This document shows positions 1 to 7,751 of a DNA stretch of 64,000 nt, piece after piece. Both the position numbers and the translations under genes were made by a program. The notes beneath the pieces were generated by a model, which saw nothing but the letters and a program-made list of their open reading frames with translations, had not been told where the DNA came from and did no database searches. The first letter of the stretch is position 1; the number at the start of each line of letters is the position of its first letter. Source of the DNA: Zwartia panacis (GTDB lineage: Bacteria > Pseudomonadota > Gammaproteobacteria > Burkholderiales > Burkholderiaceae_B); the NCBI RefSeq assembly GCF_030410395.1, contig NZ_JAUHHF010000007.1, forward strand, positions 1 to 64,000. Reading direction: 5' to 3'.

Positions 1-1
1 G

Positions 2-2554
2 ACCAACGACGCGGCCAACCAGCTCAATGCGGGTCAGGTCGTCACCGAGGTGTTTACGGTGGCCACGAGCGATGGTGGCAGCGCGACGGTGACGGTGAAC
101 CTCACCGGCACGAATGATGTGGCCACGATTTCCGGAACAACATCAGGAAATGTGACAGAAATCGGTGGCTTGAATAATGCTACGCCTGGTGTTCCTGCGA
201 CTTCTGGTCAACTGACGAGTGCAGACGTTGATAATCCGATAAATAGTTTCCAGGCAAGTTCTGGAAATGCGAATTATGGCACGTATACGATTAATAGTTC
301 CGGAGCTTGGACGTACTCTTTAAATAACGGAAATGCAAGCGTTGACGCTCTAAATGCTGGTGAAACGTTGAGCGATTCGTTTGTTGTGAGTTCAGTCGAT
401 GGAACACAGCAGACGATTACTGTTTCGATCCAAGGTTCTACTGATTATATTTCTCTAACCGGAACATCAGGCGTCGATAATCTCATTGGAACATCAGCGA
501 ATGAAATTATCACTGGCGGTTTATCGGGAGATAATTTAACTGGCAACGACGGACTCGATATTTTTGTTGTAAGTAGCGGGATTAGTTTTGCTGGGAGTAC
601 TACTACAAATCCTGTCTTAACTGGCTTTGATAAGGTTAACGATTTTCAATCAGGTTCTGATCAAATTCAATTGCCTGTGAATATCATTGTTGCGACAGAT
701 ACTGGTCGTGTGAATGGCTCAGATTCGTTGTACCAATATTCATCGTCAAATGCACTTATTCGTTCTCATTCGATTTCAAATGGGGTAGTGACTTTTTACA
801 ATGCCAATTCAAACGGTAGTACTGTTGTCATAGATACTGCTAAAGCAGTTGCTTCTGCAGTGAATTATTTAAGTCGTAACGATTTAGGTAACGCTGGTGT
901 AACAGTAACTTTTTCCACCACAATGACAGAGGTTGTAGGCGGAACTACTCTATATAAAAACTATATTTATCAACAACCTACCAACTCAGCTGGATCTACT
1001 AGTGCAACTTTAGTGGAAGTGAAAGTTCCTACTCAAGTATTCGTTCTCGACGTGACACCTGGCACCAAAATAATCAACCCAATCGCGCTTGACCTAAATC
1101 AGGACGGCGTCACCTACATTGATCGTTCTCATGGCGTTACTTACGATTATGCTAATGACGGTTCCGCTGTTTCCACCGCTTGGGTTGAATCCTCTGATGG
1201 TTTATTAGCCGTTAAAACAGATGATGGCAAACTGAATATCGTGTTTTCAACTCAAGAGGGTGAAACTGACCTTGAGGGTCTTGCCAAGATTTATGACGTT
1301 AACAAAGATGCTGTACTTGATACTAAGGATGAAAGCTTTGACAAGTTTGGTGTTTGGCAAGATGTCAATAGTGACGGCTTTGTTCAGGCTGGCGAGTTCA
1401 AATCTCTTGAGGAGGCTGGTATCGCTAGTTTATCGCTTGAGTCTTCTGGTGAGAAGCTCTCGACGGCTAATGGAGATGTGATCGTATATGGTCAATCATC
1501 ATTCACAACCAAAGATGGTAAGACGCACATGCTCGAGGATGCGGGTTTTGCGACAACAACGGGTTCTCAACTGATCGGGTTGATCTCTAATACCGAGCCT
1601 GCCCTTATCACTACGGTTGCTACAACAACACAAGGGAGGGAGTCACTACTTGGATATTCTGTGGTTACAACCCTGGAAAATACAGAAGCCAAGGTGGGTG
1701 ATGAGATTTCGCTGGTCATCAATGATGGAGCGATCACTCTTTCTCATGTGTTGACTTCTGAAGATATTACTAACCGACGCTACGAATTTAGAATGTCCGA
1801 TAATGCGATTGTGACGGATGTGACCAACGTTGTGGGTGTCAATCTAGGCGTTTCAGGCTCGGCCATCTCATCGTATGCGAATCCTGTGAATGTTCCTTAT
1901 ACATTGCTCGCGCCCGTAACGTATGTTGAGGCACCGACATCAGGCAAGGGCTCCTTGGCATCGAACGAATCAGCCAGCCAACCATTGAAGTTTTCCGTGC
2001 TGATGAGCGAGACGCTGACCGAAACAATAGCTCCTCAAAAAGCTCTTGTGGTTGATGACTTTGTCGCCTCCAGTGGAACTGTCTCATCTGTTTCGGTGAT
2101 CGACAGTACTCATTACACGCTTGAAGTTATTTCTGATGGTCGCACGCCTTTGAGTGAGGTTGCTTTGAAGGTTCCTCAGTTGGAGGCACCCGCGCCGGAC
2201 TCTCTACCTTCGTTGGCTGAAATCGATGCAGTCTCAAAGGTTACTCCGCAAACAGCTGATACCGCTGACTTTATGTTGCTTGAGTTAGGTGGAGTGACTT
2301 ATGTGATCGACACGGCCAATACTAGCTCGGGCGGGGTGAGCGCCATTGACGATTATGCCTTGACAAGTCCTTTATCTGCACCTTTGGTAGCAGGTCCCTG
2401 GACAGAGGTTGTCGCTGGCATTGAACCAGTAGTTGAGCCAATAGAGACCGTAGAACCAGCTAATCCTTTGACGGACACAAGTGCGCCACCGATGATCAAT
2501 ACTGAAGTTTTGGCTGATCCTAAGCTGACAGACAATAGCTCTTGGACTCCTTGA
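2..2554 (+). CDS. Large VCBS/RTX-like secreted repeat protein, C-terminal part (5' truncated by window)
   Basis: The frame is open from base 2, so the true start lies left of the window. What is visible begins inside a VCBS-type repeat ending in LTGTND, followed by a second, divergent unit ending in QGSTD. A degenerate hemolysin-type stretch (GTSGVDNLIGTSANE) comes next. The middle carries three Asp-rich EF-hand/dockerin-like loops (LDLNQDG, DVNKDAVLD, DVNSDGFVQ), which suggest calcium binding. The last ~250 residues are Thr/Ser/Pro-rich and I do not recognise them. Proteins of this build are usually type I-secreted adhesins or RTX-like surface proteins, but no type I exporter genes are in the window. 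The first ~125 bases are clearly richer in G+C than the rest of the gene. The family is fairly sure; the specific function is unknown. Confidence 0.75.
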   Translation, partial: TNDAANQLNAGQVVTEVFTVATSDGGSATVTVNLTGTNDVATISGTTSGNVTEIGGLNNATPGVPATSGQLTSADVDNPINSFQASSGNANYGTYTINSSGAWTYSLNNGNASVDALNAGETLSDSFVVSSVDGTQQTITVSIQGSTDYISLTGTSGVDNLIGTSANEIITGGLSGDNLTGNDGLDIFVVSSGISFAGSTTTNPVLTGFDKVNDFQSGSDQIQLPVNIIVATDTGRVNGSDSLYQYSSSNALIRSHSISNGVVTFYNANSNGSTVVIDTAKAVASAVNYLSRNDLGNAGVTVTFSTTMTEVVGGTTLYKNYIYQQPTNSAGSTSATLVEVKVPTQVFVLDVTPGTKIINPIALDLNQDGVTYIDRSHGVTYDYANDGSAVSTAWVESSDGLLAVKTDDGKLNIVFSTQEGETDLEGLAKIYDVNKDAVLDTKDESFDKFGVWQDVNSDGFVQAGEFKSLEEAGIASLSLESSGEKLSTANGDVIVYGQSSFTTKDGKTHMLEDAGFATTTGSQLIGLISNTEPALITTVATTTQGRESLLGYSVVTTLENTEAKVGDEISLVINDGAITLSHVLTSEDITNRRYEFRMSDNAIVTDVTNVVGVNLGVSGSAISSYANPVNVPYTLLAPVTYVEAPTSGKGSLASNESASQPLKFSVLMSETLTETIAPQKALVVDDFVASSGTVSSVSVIDSTHYTLEVISDGRTPLSEVALKVPQLEAPAPDSLPSLAEIDAVSKVTPQTADTADFMLLELGGVTYVIDTANTSSGGVSAIDDYALTSPLSAPLVAGPWTEVVAGIEPVVEPIETVEPANPLTDTSAPPMINTEVLADPKLTDNSSWTP

Positions 2555-2581
2555 TTTTTTGATATTTATATTTTTAGGAGT

Positions 2582-2620
2582 AGCGTTTCAGAATAACCCC
2601 GCAATGGAGGGAACGCTTTT
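2582..2620 (+). terminator. Probable terminator after the VCBS protein gene
   Basis: The arms AGCGTT (2582-2587) and AACGCT (2612-2617) can pair, with a shorter CCC/GGG pairing inside, and a TTT run follows. It sits about 30 bases after the stop codon and just before the tRNA promoter region. The stem is short, so this is a moderate call. Confidence 0.4.
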
Positions 2621-2631
2621 CTGGCTAGGGA

Positions 2632-2637
2632 TATAAT
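2632..2637 (+). promoter_or_regulatory. -10 element of the tRNA promoter
   Basis: A perfect TATAAT lies about 20 bases upstream of the mature tRNA 5' end, giving a short leader from a start near base 2644. No convincing -35 hexamer is present at 17 bases spacing. Confidence 0.45.
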
Positions 2638-2657
2638 GTCGGGTATTCATTCTTCAT

Positions 2658-2736
<79 letters not shown>

Positions 2737-2777
2737 AAACTCTTCCTCTTTCGCCAGAATCCGAGCTTTATCATCCC

Positions 2778-2791
2778 TTGATTTAGCTCAA
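2778..2791 (+). promoter_or_regulatory. FNR/Anr-like box, distal, upstream of ompW
   Basis: TTGAT-TTAG-CTCAA matches the FNR consensus TTGAT-N4-ATCAA at nine of ten positions. Its centre is 32 bases upstream of the centre of a second box, about three helical turns, so both would face the same side of the DNA. Confidence 0.55.
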
Positions 2792-2809
2792 ATGTACCTG
2801 CGCGCACGG

Positions 2810-2823
2810 TTGACTTAGATCAA
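2810..2823 (+). promoter_or_regulatory. FNR/Anr-like box, proximal, upstream of ompW
   Basis: TTGAC-TTAG-ATCAA matches the FNR consensus at nine of ten positions. If TACGCT at 2846-2851 is the -10 element, transcription would start near base 2858, which places this box at about -41.5, the standard position for a class II FNR-activated promoter. Confidence 0.6.
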
Positions 2824-2845
2824 TGTCTGAACAAGATTGAAGTCT

Positions 2846-2851
2846 TACGCT
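2846..2851 (+). promoter_or_regulatory. Candidate -10 element of the ompW promoter
   Basis: TACGCT keeps the most conserved first, second and last positions of a sigma-70 -10 hexamer. Its distance from the proximal FNR-like box fits an activator-dependent promoter lacking a good -35 element. Confidence 0.35.
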
Positions 2852-2881
2852 TAGCTTACACATCAACCAAGAGGAATCATC

Positions 2882-3508
2882 ATGTGTAAGAAAGTGTTCG
2901 CTGCGGCGCTTGTGTCTGTCGGTATGTTGTCTGTTGCCAGTGTTCAGGCTCAAACGGCCGATCCTGGTTCATTTATGGTTCGGGCGCGGGCTGTTTATCT
3001 CGGGTTTGAAAATGGCCAGAGTGGTGGCTTGCCAATTGGCGGCAACACCAAAGTGACTGCGCAGAGCCTGTGGATCCCCGAAGTGGATTTCACCTATTTC
3101 TTTACTAAAAACATTGCTGCTGAGTTGGTGTTGACCTACCCACAAGATATCAATATCAACGTTGGCGGCACCAAGGCCGGCACAATCTCTGCCTTGCCGC
3201 CCTCATTATTGCTGCAGTATCACTTTACGGATATGGGTGCCTTCAAGCCTTATGTCGGTGTTGGTTTGAACTACACGATTTTTACAAAACGAGACAACAT
3301 TCTTGACGGTGCGGCCAAGGTCAGCAGCTCGAGTGTTGGGGCGGTGGGTCAGGTCGGTTTTGATTACATGCTGGACAAAAACTGGGGTTTGAACGTCGAT
3401 TTGAAGTACATCCAGATGTCTACTAAGGTCTATGTCCAGGGTGACAAAGTGGGCACAGTCAATTTGAATCCGCTTTCGGTCGGTATGGGTGTGTCTTATC
3501 GGTTCTAA
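2882..3508 (+). CDS. ompW: OmpW family outer membrane protein
   Basis: This is a 208-residue protein with an N-terminal signal peptide (charged MCKK start, hydrophobic core, likely cleavage after VQAQ/TAD or just before). The mature part is a series of alternating amphipathic strands, as in the 8-stranded OmpW beta-barrel, and it ends in a C-terminal phenylalanine (GVSYRF), the usual outer-membrane insertion signal. OmpW forms a narrow hydrophobic channel for small apolar compounds. The ATG is preceded by an AGAGGAA ribosome-binding site. Two FNR-like boxes sit upstream, in line with the known oxygen-dependent control of ompW in enterobacteria. It appears to be monocistronic, with a candidate terminator downstream. 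Confidence 0.9.
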   Translation: MCKKVFAAALVSVGMLSVASVQAQTADPGSFMVRARAVYLGFENGQSGGLPIGGNTKVTAQSLWIPEVDFTYFFTKNIAAELVLTYPQDININVGGTKAGTISALPPSLLLQYHFTDMGAFKPYVGVGLNYTIFTKRDNILDGAAKVSSSSVGAVGQVGFDYMLDKNWGLNVDLKYIQMSTKVYVQGDKVGTVNLNPLSVGMGVSYRF

Positions 3509-3513
3509 AGAAA

Positions 3514-3537
3514 GCTGGCTGACGAATGCTGGCTGAC
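3514..3537 (+). repeat. 10-bp direct repeat after ompW
   Basis: GCTGGCTGAC occurs twice, separated by GAAT. The second copy overlaps the stem of the candidate terminator. Confidence 0.5.
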
Positions 3538-3567
3538 CCGGTCAAGGCGAGGCATTCATTTCGATTT
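3524..3567 (+). terminator. Candidate terminator after ompW
   Basis: GAATGC (3524-3529) pairs with GCATTC (3552-3557), and inside it TGACC pairs with GGTCA. A T-rich tail with TTTTT follows. The stem is interrupted, so the call is moderate. Confidence 0.4.
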
Positions 3568-3614
3568 TTGTTATAACCTTCTGTTATACAAAATCTTTTT
3601 TGAATGGCTCACCC

Positions 3615-4802
3615 ATGAAACGGTTCTCTTCACGGATGGCGGCAGTCGATGCTCCCATCATTCCTGCTATCGCTGAACTCGTTCGCAGCAATCCCGGTAC
3701 GATTTCGCTGGGGCAGGGCGTTGTCAATTACGGTCCTCCAGAGGAGGCCATCCAAGCACTTCCCGGTTTAATGGGCGATACGCAGCTCCACAAATACCAA
3801 GCCGTCTTGGGTCATGCGGGGCTGCTCGAAGCGCTGGCTCAAAAACTCGACGTTGAAAACAATATCAAGCCGGGCCCGGACTCGCTGGTGATGGTGACCG
3901 CGGGTAGCAATATGGCATTTTTGAATTGCGTCATGGCTGTTGGCGATCCAGGTGATGAATTTATTTTGCCCATGCCGTTTTACTTTAATCAGGAAATGGC
4001 CATCAGAATGTGTGGCTGTGTGCCGGTAACAGTGCCCGTCAACGAAGACTGGAGCCTCAATGTCGAGGCGCTTGCTGCGGCCATCACACCTCGCACGCGT
4101 GCCATTGTGACGGTCTCGCCCAACAATCCTACTGGTGCCGTGTATTCCGAGGCTTCCTTGACCGCAGTCAATAAACTTTGCGCTGAAAAAGGGCTTTACC
4201 ATTTCAGCGATGAGGCCTACGAATACTTTACGTATGAGGGTGTCAAACATTTTTCTCCAGCTTCGTTACCCGGCGCGGGGCGGCACACTTTTTCGTTTTA
4301 TTCCATGTCTAAAAACTACGGCATGGCGAGTTGGCGTCTGGGATATGTCGTTTTTCCGGCAGATTTGTTTGATGCCATGAACAAGGTGCAGGATACCAAC
4401 CTGATATGCGCTCCGGTACCTTCGCAGTTACTGGCGCTACAGGTTTTAAAGTACGGTCGAGAATGGGTCGCGCCTAAAGTCGAGGCATTGGCGGCTGTCA
4501 GGGAAAATGTCTACCAGGCGCTTGGTCAGCTGGGAGATCTCGTGCAGTTCCCAAAGACTCAGGGTGCTTTCTATGTGTTGATGAAAATGCCCGGTCTTGA
4601 AAGCGGTCAAGATCCCCTGGCATTCAATCGAGCCATGGCGCAGCGGCATAAAGTGGTGTCTATTCCCGGATTTGCTTTTGGTTTGACGAATACGCAAGAG
4701 GCCAACTATCAGCGTTTGTCTTATGGCGCGCTCCAGTCTGCAAGTGTCTCGGAGGGCGTTGAGCGCTACGTCGGCGCGGTTCGTGAATGGTATGGACGAT
4801 AA
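3615..4802 (+). CDS. Pyridoxal-phosphate-dependent class I/II aminotransferase
   Basis: This is a fold-type I PLP enzyme of 395 residues. It shows the family motif SPNNPTGAVY and the PLP-binding lysine in SMSKNYGMASWRLGY (about K233), with the phosphate-binding arginine shortly after. It transfers an amino group between an amino acid and a 2-oxo acid in the cytoplasm. The closest general types are aspartate/methionine-type aminotransferases, but the substrate cannot be read from sequence. An in-frame TTG lies 15 bases upstream; I chose the ATG because the first shared motifs (AAVDAPIIPAI) follow it directly, although no strong ribosome-binding site is visible for either. The next gene starts only 3 bases after the stop, so the two are probably cotranscribed. 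Confidence 0.85.
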   Translation: MKRFSSRMAAVDAPIIPAIAELVRSNPGTISLGQGVVNYGPPEEAIQALPGLMGDTQLHKYQAVLGHAGLLEALAQKLDVENNIKPGPDSLVMVTAGSNMAFLNCVMAVGDPGDEFILPMPFYFNQEMAIRMCGCVPVTVPVNEDWSLNVEALAAAITPRTRAIVTVSPNNPTGAVYSEASLTAVNKLCAEKGLYHFSDEAYEYFTYEGVKHFSPASLPGAGRHTFSFYSMSKNYGMASWRLGYVVFPADLFDAMNKVQDTNLICAPVPSQLLALQVLKYGREWVAPKVEALAAVRENVYQALGQLGDLVQFPKTQGAFYVLMKMPGLESGQDPLAFNRAMAQRHKVVSIPGFAFGLTNTQEANYQRLSYGALQSASVSEGVERYVGAVREWYGR

Positions 4803-4805
4803 ACC

Positions 4806-5507
4806 ATGAAAATGACACACTTTATTGTTGCATCTCTAATCACTCTGGGTCTATCCACAGGCTTGAGTTTGGCGCAAAGCTCGCAACCCGTGACGGCTTC
4901 CCTGCAAGCATCTGCAAGCAAACCCGTTTTGCAAGACGAAGTCAAAATCGTTTTTGCCCACGAAGCGAAAGGTAAAACCGCCGCAGAGGTTAATCGTGCG
5001 CTTGCACAAGCGATTGAGCAGGCGAGGGCGTTGATCACCCCTACAAAGGGCTTCACGCTATCGAACGGGAGTTTCCGTACATCACCGGCCTATAACAAAG
5101 AGGGGCGCACCGATGGTTGGCAGGGCCGCGCTGAGCTGGTATTGACCTCAAGTGATTTGCCTGCGGCTGAACATGCGGCAGGAATGCTCGGTACACAACT
5201 TGCCATTGCGAACATTCAGTTTTCGCTCTCGGCCACCAAACGCAGAGATGAGGAAAAAGCCTTACTGACAGAGGTTGCAAAATCTTTTCGAGATCGTGCT
5301 CAGGCAGCGGCTTCGGCGTTTGGATTTGAGCGTTACAAAATTATGAGTCTGGATTTCAACGGACCTGGTGCCGCAGGAGCTGCACCGGTCATGATGCGAA
5401 GTGCTGCACCGATGTCAGCTCCGGCACCCGAGCCGATCAAGCTTTCGCTAGAGCCTGGCTTGGTACAGGTCGCAATTGACGTTTCGGGCAAGGTCAGTTT
5501 TGAGTGA
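4806..5507 (+). CDS. SIMPL domain-containing periplasmic protein (DUF541)
   Basis: This is a 233-residue protein with a signal peptide (MKMTHFIVASLITLGLS, cleavage likely after LAQ). The mature part has the spacing of the SIMPL/DUF541 family, including the segment with AELVLTSSDL and the C-terminal beta strand VQVAIDVSGKVSF. A Met/Ala/Pro-rich linker (APVMMRSAAPMSAPAPEP) precedes the last strand. Members are exported and form oligomeric beta-rich assemblies; their role is poorly defined and has been linked to oxidative stress in some bacteria. It starts 3 bases after the aminotransferase stop, and its own end overlaps the next gene. Confidence 0.8.
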   Translation: MKMTHFIVASLITLGLSTGLSLAQSSQPVTASLQASASKPVLQDEVKIVFAHEAKGKTAAEVNRALAQAIEQARALITPTKGFTLSNGSFRTSPAYNKEGRTDGWQGRAELVLTSSDLPAAEHAAGMLGTQLAIANIQFSLSATKRRDEEKALLTEVAKSFRDRAQAAASAFGFERYKIMSLDFNGPGAAGAAPVMMRSAAPMSAPAPEPIKLSLEPGLVQVAIDVSGKVSFE

Positions 5508-5919
5508 CACCACGCAACGGCTCAACACGCACGCATGTCCTTGTGGCCGATTGGATGCTGCGGGCAAGCCCCTCGTGTTTGCTCATTGTTGTGGACAGTA
5601 TCTAGATCATTTTGACAGCATGCCTGCCCCAGATCCGCAAAGTCTGATGCGATCCCGCTACAGTGCTTTTGTGCTCGGGAGAGAGCGGTATCTTCTGGAT
5701 ACCTGGAGTGCAGAGCAACGACCCAGTGCAATTGAGTTTGATGCGCAGACGAAATGGTTAGGGCTAGAAGTCAAGAATCAAAAAATCCATGATGAACATC
5801 ACGGAGAGGTCGAGTTTGTCGCGCGCTATCGCATCGGGGGACGTGCCACCCGCATACATGAAAATAGTGAGTTCTCTAAAATCAATGGTCGTTGGTATTA
5901 CGTGAAGGCTAAAGAGTGA
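5500..5919 (+). CDS. YchJ family SEC-C motif protein
   Basis: A small protein of about 139 residues with an N-terminal zinc-binding SEC-C-like motif (CPCGR followed about 15 residues later by HCCG) and the conserved LMRSRYSAFV segment of the YchJ/UPF0225 family. The C-terminal half has an NTF2-like fold with VEFVARYR and INGRWYYV. The function is unknown. The TTG at 5500 overlaps the stop of the SIMPL gene by 8 bases and gives MSDTTQRL; a further in-frame TTG at 5476 is possible but would lengthen the overlap. The next gene overlaps its stop by 4 bases (GTGA), so it lies inside an operon. Confidence 0.8.
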   Translation: MSDTTQRLNTHACPCGRLDAAGKPLVFAHCCGQYLDHFDSMPAPDPQSLMRSRYSAFVLGRERYLLDTWSAEQRPSAIEFDAQTKWLGLEVKNQKIHDEHHGEVEFVARYRIGGRATRIHENSEFSKINGRWYYVKAKE

Positions 5920-6659
5920 ATCCAAGCAAATTTTCTGGCATGAAATCACTCGGGCAAGGCTATCGCGCCTTGATTGTGGGTGCGAGTGGCGCGATTGGTG
6001 GTGCTTTTGTGACAGCTCTGCGAGCTGACCCCGCCTGCGCAGAGGTCGTTGAGGTATCCAGGGCTCTTTATCCTGAGTTTTCCCTGGAAAATGAGACAAG
6101 TATCGAGAACATCGCCGCGGTGCTTAAAAACCATGCACCTTTTGCGTTGATTGTGGATGCAACGGGTGCCTTGACGATAGACGGACAGGGTCCAGAGAAA
6201 AGTCTGAGCGCACTCAATGCAGAGCGCTTGCTGCGAAGCTTTCAAGTCAATGCGATTGGTCCGGCGCTTCTGCTCAAGCATCTTTTGCCTTTGCTGGGAT
6301 CGGGCCGTTCTGTCTACGCCAAACTTTCAGCCCGCGTTGGGAGTATTTCTGACAACAAGAAAGGGGGATGGTACGGATATCGCGCCTCCAAGGCTGCCCT
6401 CAATATGCTGTTGCAAACGGCGGCGATCGAGCTGCATCGCAAGAAACCCGCTGCAATCGTGGCAGCTTTGCAGCCTGGTACGGTCCAATCCGCCTTATCA
6501 ACACCTTTTGTGTCTCAACAGGACTCTCTGGCACCTGAGGTCGCGGTGGCAGGTCTGCTCGAGGCGCTTGACTCCTTGGGTGCTCAACCCACTGGCGAGG
6601 ACTTTGAGTATAAAGGCGCGTATTTTCTTGATTACCAAGGCAAACCTATCCCTTGGTAG
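5916..6659 (+). CDS. Short-chain dehydrogenase/reductase (SDR) family protein
   Basis: This is a 247-residue SDR enzyme. The nucleotide-binding motif GASGAIGG is at residues 22-29, with N112, S143 and the catalytic pair Y155/K159 (YRASK). The form is close to the CsgA/C-factor-like SDRs. It would use NAD(P)H to reduce or oxidise a small carbonyl or alcohol; the substrate is unknown. The GTG start overlaps the previous stop; an ATG eight codons downstream (MKSLGQGYRALIVG) is an alternative. It ends the four-gene run that begins with the aminotransferase. Confidence 0.8.
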   Translation: MNPSKFSGMKSLGQGYRALIVGASGAIGGAFVTALRADPACAEVVEVSRALYPEFSLENETSIENIAAVLKNHAPFALIVDATGALTIDGQGPEKSLSALNAERLLRSFQVNAIGPALLLKHLLPLLGSGRSVYAKLSARVGSISDNKKGGWYGYRASKAALNMLLQTAAIELHRKKPAAIVAALQPGTVQSALSTPFVSQQDSLAPEVAVAGLLEALDSLGAQPTGEDFEYKGAYFLDYQGKPIPW

Positions 6660-6737
6660 CAAAGGTGGTTGAGTTCATATTTATCCCACTTCTTTATTTC
6701 TTTTGGTAATAAAGAGATAGAAAATATGTTCTTCGGA

Positions 6738-6776
6738 ATTCTGCGATCAAAGAGCAGAATCTAAGTTCTGTTTTCT
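6738..6776 (+). promoter_or_regulatory. Leader with two mutually exclusive hairpins upstream of the rhodanese gene
   Basis: ATTCTGC (6738-6744) can pair with GCAGAAT (6754-6760). The same bases CAGAA (6755-6759) can instead pair with TTCTG (6766-6770), which is followed by TTTT. The arrangement resembles a small attenuator, but the stems are short and it may be coincidence. A separate 8-bp A/T-rich hairpin (6691-6698 with 6708-6715) lies upstream. Confidence 0.25.
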
Positions 6777-6799
6777 GAATATCCTGGGTTGTTCACGTC

Positions 6800-7732
6800 A
6801 TGAAAAAAATTGCTGCCTATTTCCTTGGTTTGTTGTTTGTCTTCAGCGCGCATGCGGCAGAGCCTTTGCTGACTGCGCAGGCTGTGCAGGCCTCTTTGGC
6901 TTCGCCTCAAACAGTCGTGCTCGATATCCGCGATCCTAAGTCCTATGCCGCGGGTCATATCGCGGGTGCATTGAACGCTCCGTATGGCAGTTGGCGCGGC
7001 CCAGCGAGTAATCCTGGAGAGTTGCCCTCCATTGAAAACTTGACCAAGCTGGTCCAGCGTCTGGGGCTCACGCCAGACACCCACATCATCGTGACCTCCT
7101 CTGGTAAAGACGATACAGATTTCGGTGCAGCGGCTCGCGTGTACTGGACGCTGAAAGTTCTGGGTTTGCAAAAACTGTCTATTTTGAATGGCGGTCTCAA
7201 GGCGTGGCAAGCCGCTGGCTACGCGTTGGATAATCAAACTGTCAATGTCCAGACGAGTTCCTTTGTACCCACCATTAATCAACGCATGATCGCAACCCGT
7301 GACGAGGTCGCCGCCAAAGTTCAAGCAGGCCAGGCCCAGCTCGTCGATGCTCGTCCTGCCGCATTTTTTGAAGGCTCGACGCGTCATACCGCCGCCAAGG
7401 TACCAGGCACATTGAAAGGTGCCGTCAATGTCGAGCATTCAACATGGTTTGAGCCCAACAGCAGTGCAGTGGTTTCTGCGTCTGAAGCCAAAAAATTAGT
7501 GGCTTCGACTTCGGTCAACACGGATCAAGATACGGTGTCGTTTTGCAATACTGGCCACTGGGCCGCGACAAACTGGTTCGTTCTGTCAGAGCTTGTGGGT
7601 CAGCAAAACGTCAAGCTCTATTCAGGCTCGATGGTGGACTGGACGCAAGCTGATGGTGCGTTACCCATGGATAACGTGCCCAATCGTTTCAAGCAGCTGT
7701 ACATCGATGCACAACTCTGGCTGGCTAAATAA
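6800..7732 (+). CDS. Periplasmic two-domain rhodanese-type sulfurtransferase
   Basis: A 310-residue protein with a clear signal peptide (MKKIAAYFLGLLFVFSAHAA) followed by two rhodanese domains, about 25-150 and 165-305. The second carries the active-site loop CNTGHWAA with catalytic Cys249; the first lacks the cysteine, as is usual in tandem rhodaneses. Rhodaneses carry a persulfide and move sulfane sulfur from thiosulfate or 3-mercaptopyruvate to a thiophilic acceptor. Export means it should act in the periplasm. A YeeE-type permease follows 19 bases downstream, which suggests that the pair handles thiosulfate. No strong ribosome-binding site is visible at the ATG, but the signal peptide fixes the start. 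Confidence 0.88.
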   Translation: MKKIAAYFLGLLFVFSAHAAEPLLTAQAVQASLASPQTVVLDIRDPKSYAAGHIAGALNAPYGSWRGPASNPGELPSIENLTKLVQRLGLTPDTHIIVTSSGKDDTDFGAAARVYWTLKVLGLQKLSILNGGLKAWQAAGYALDNQTVNVQTSSFVPTINQRMIATRDEVAAKVQAGQAQLVDARPAAFFEGSTRHTAAKVPGTLKGAVNVEHSTWFEPNSSAVVSASEAKKLVASTSVNTDQDTVSFCNTGHWAATNWFVLSELVGQQNVKLYSGSMVDWTQADGALPMDNVPNRFKQLYIDAQLWLAK

Positions 7733-7751
7733 GCATCGAGCGGTCTGACTG

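Noticed and set aside
3560-3614. GTTATA direct repeats before the aminotransferase considered as a promoter
   Set aside because: Several A/T-rich hexamers overlap and none has a -35 partner at normal spacing; no single promoter can be supported.
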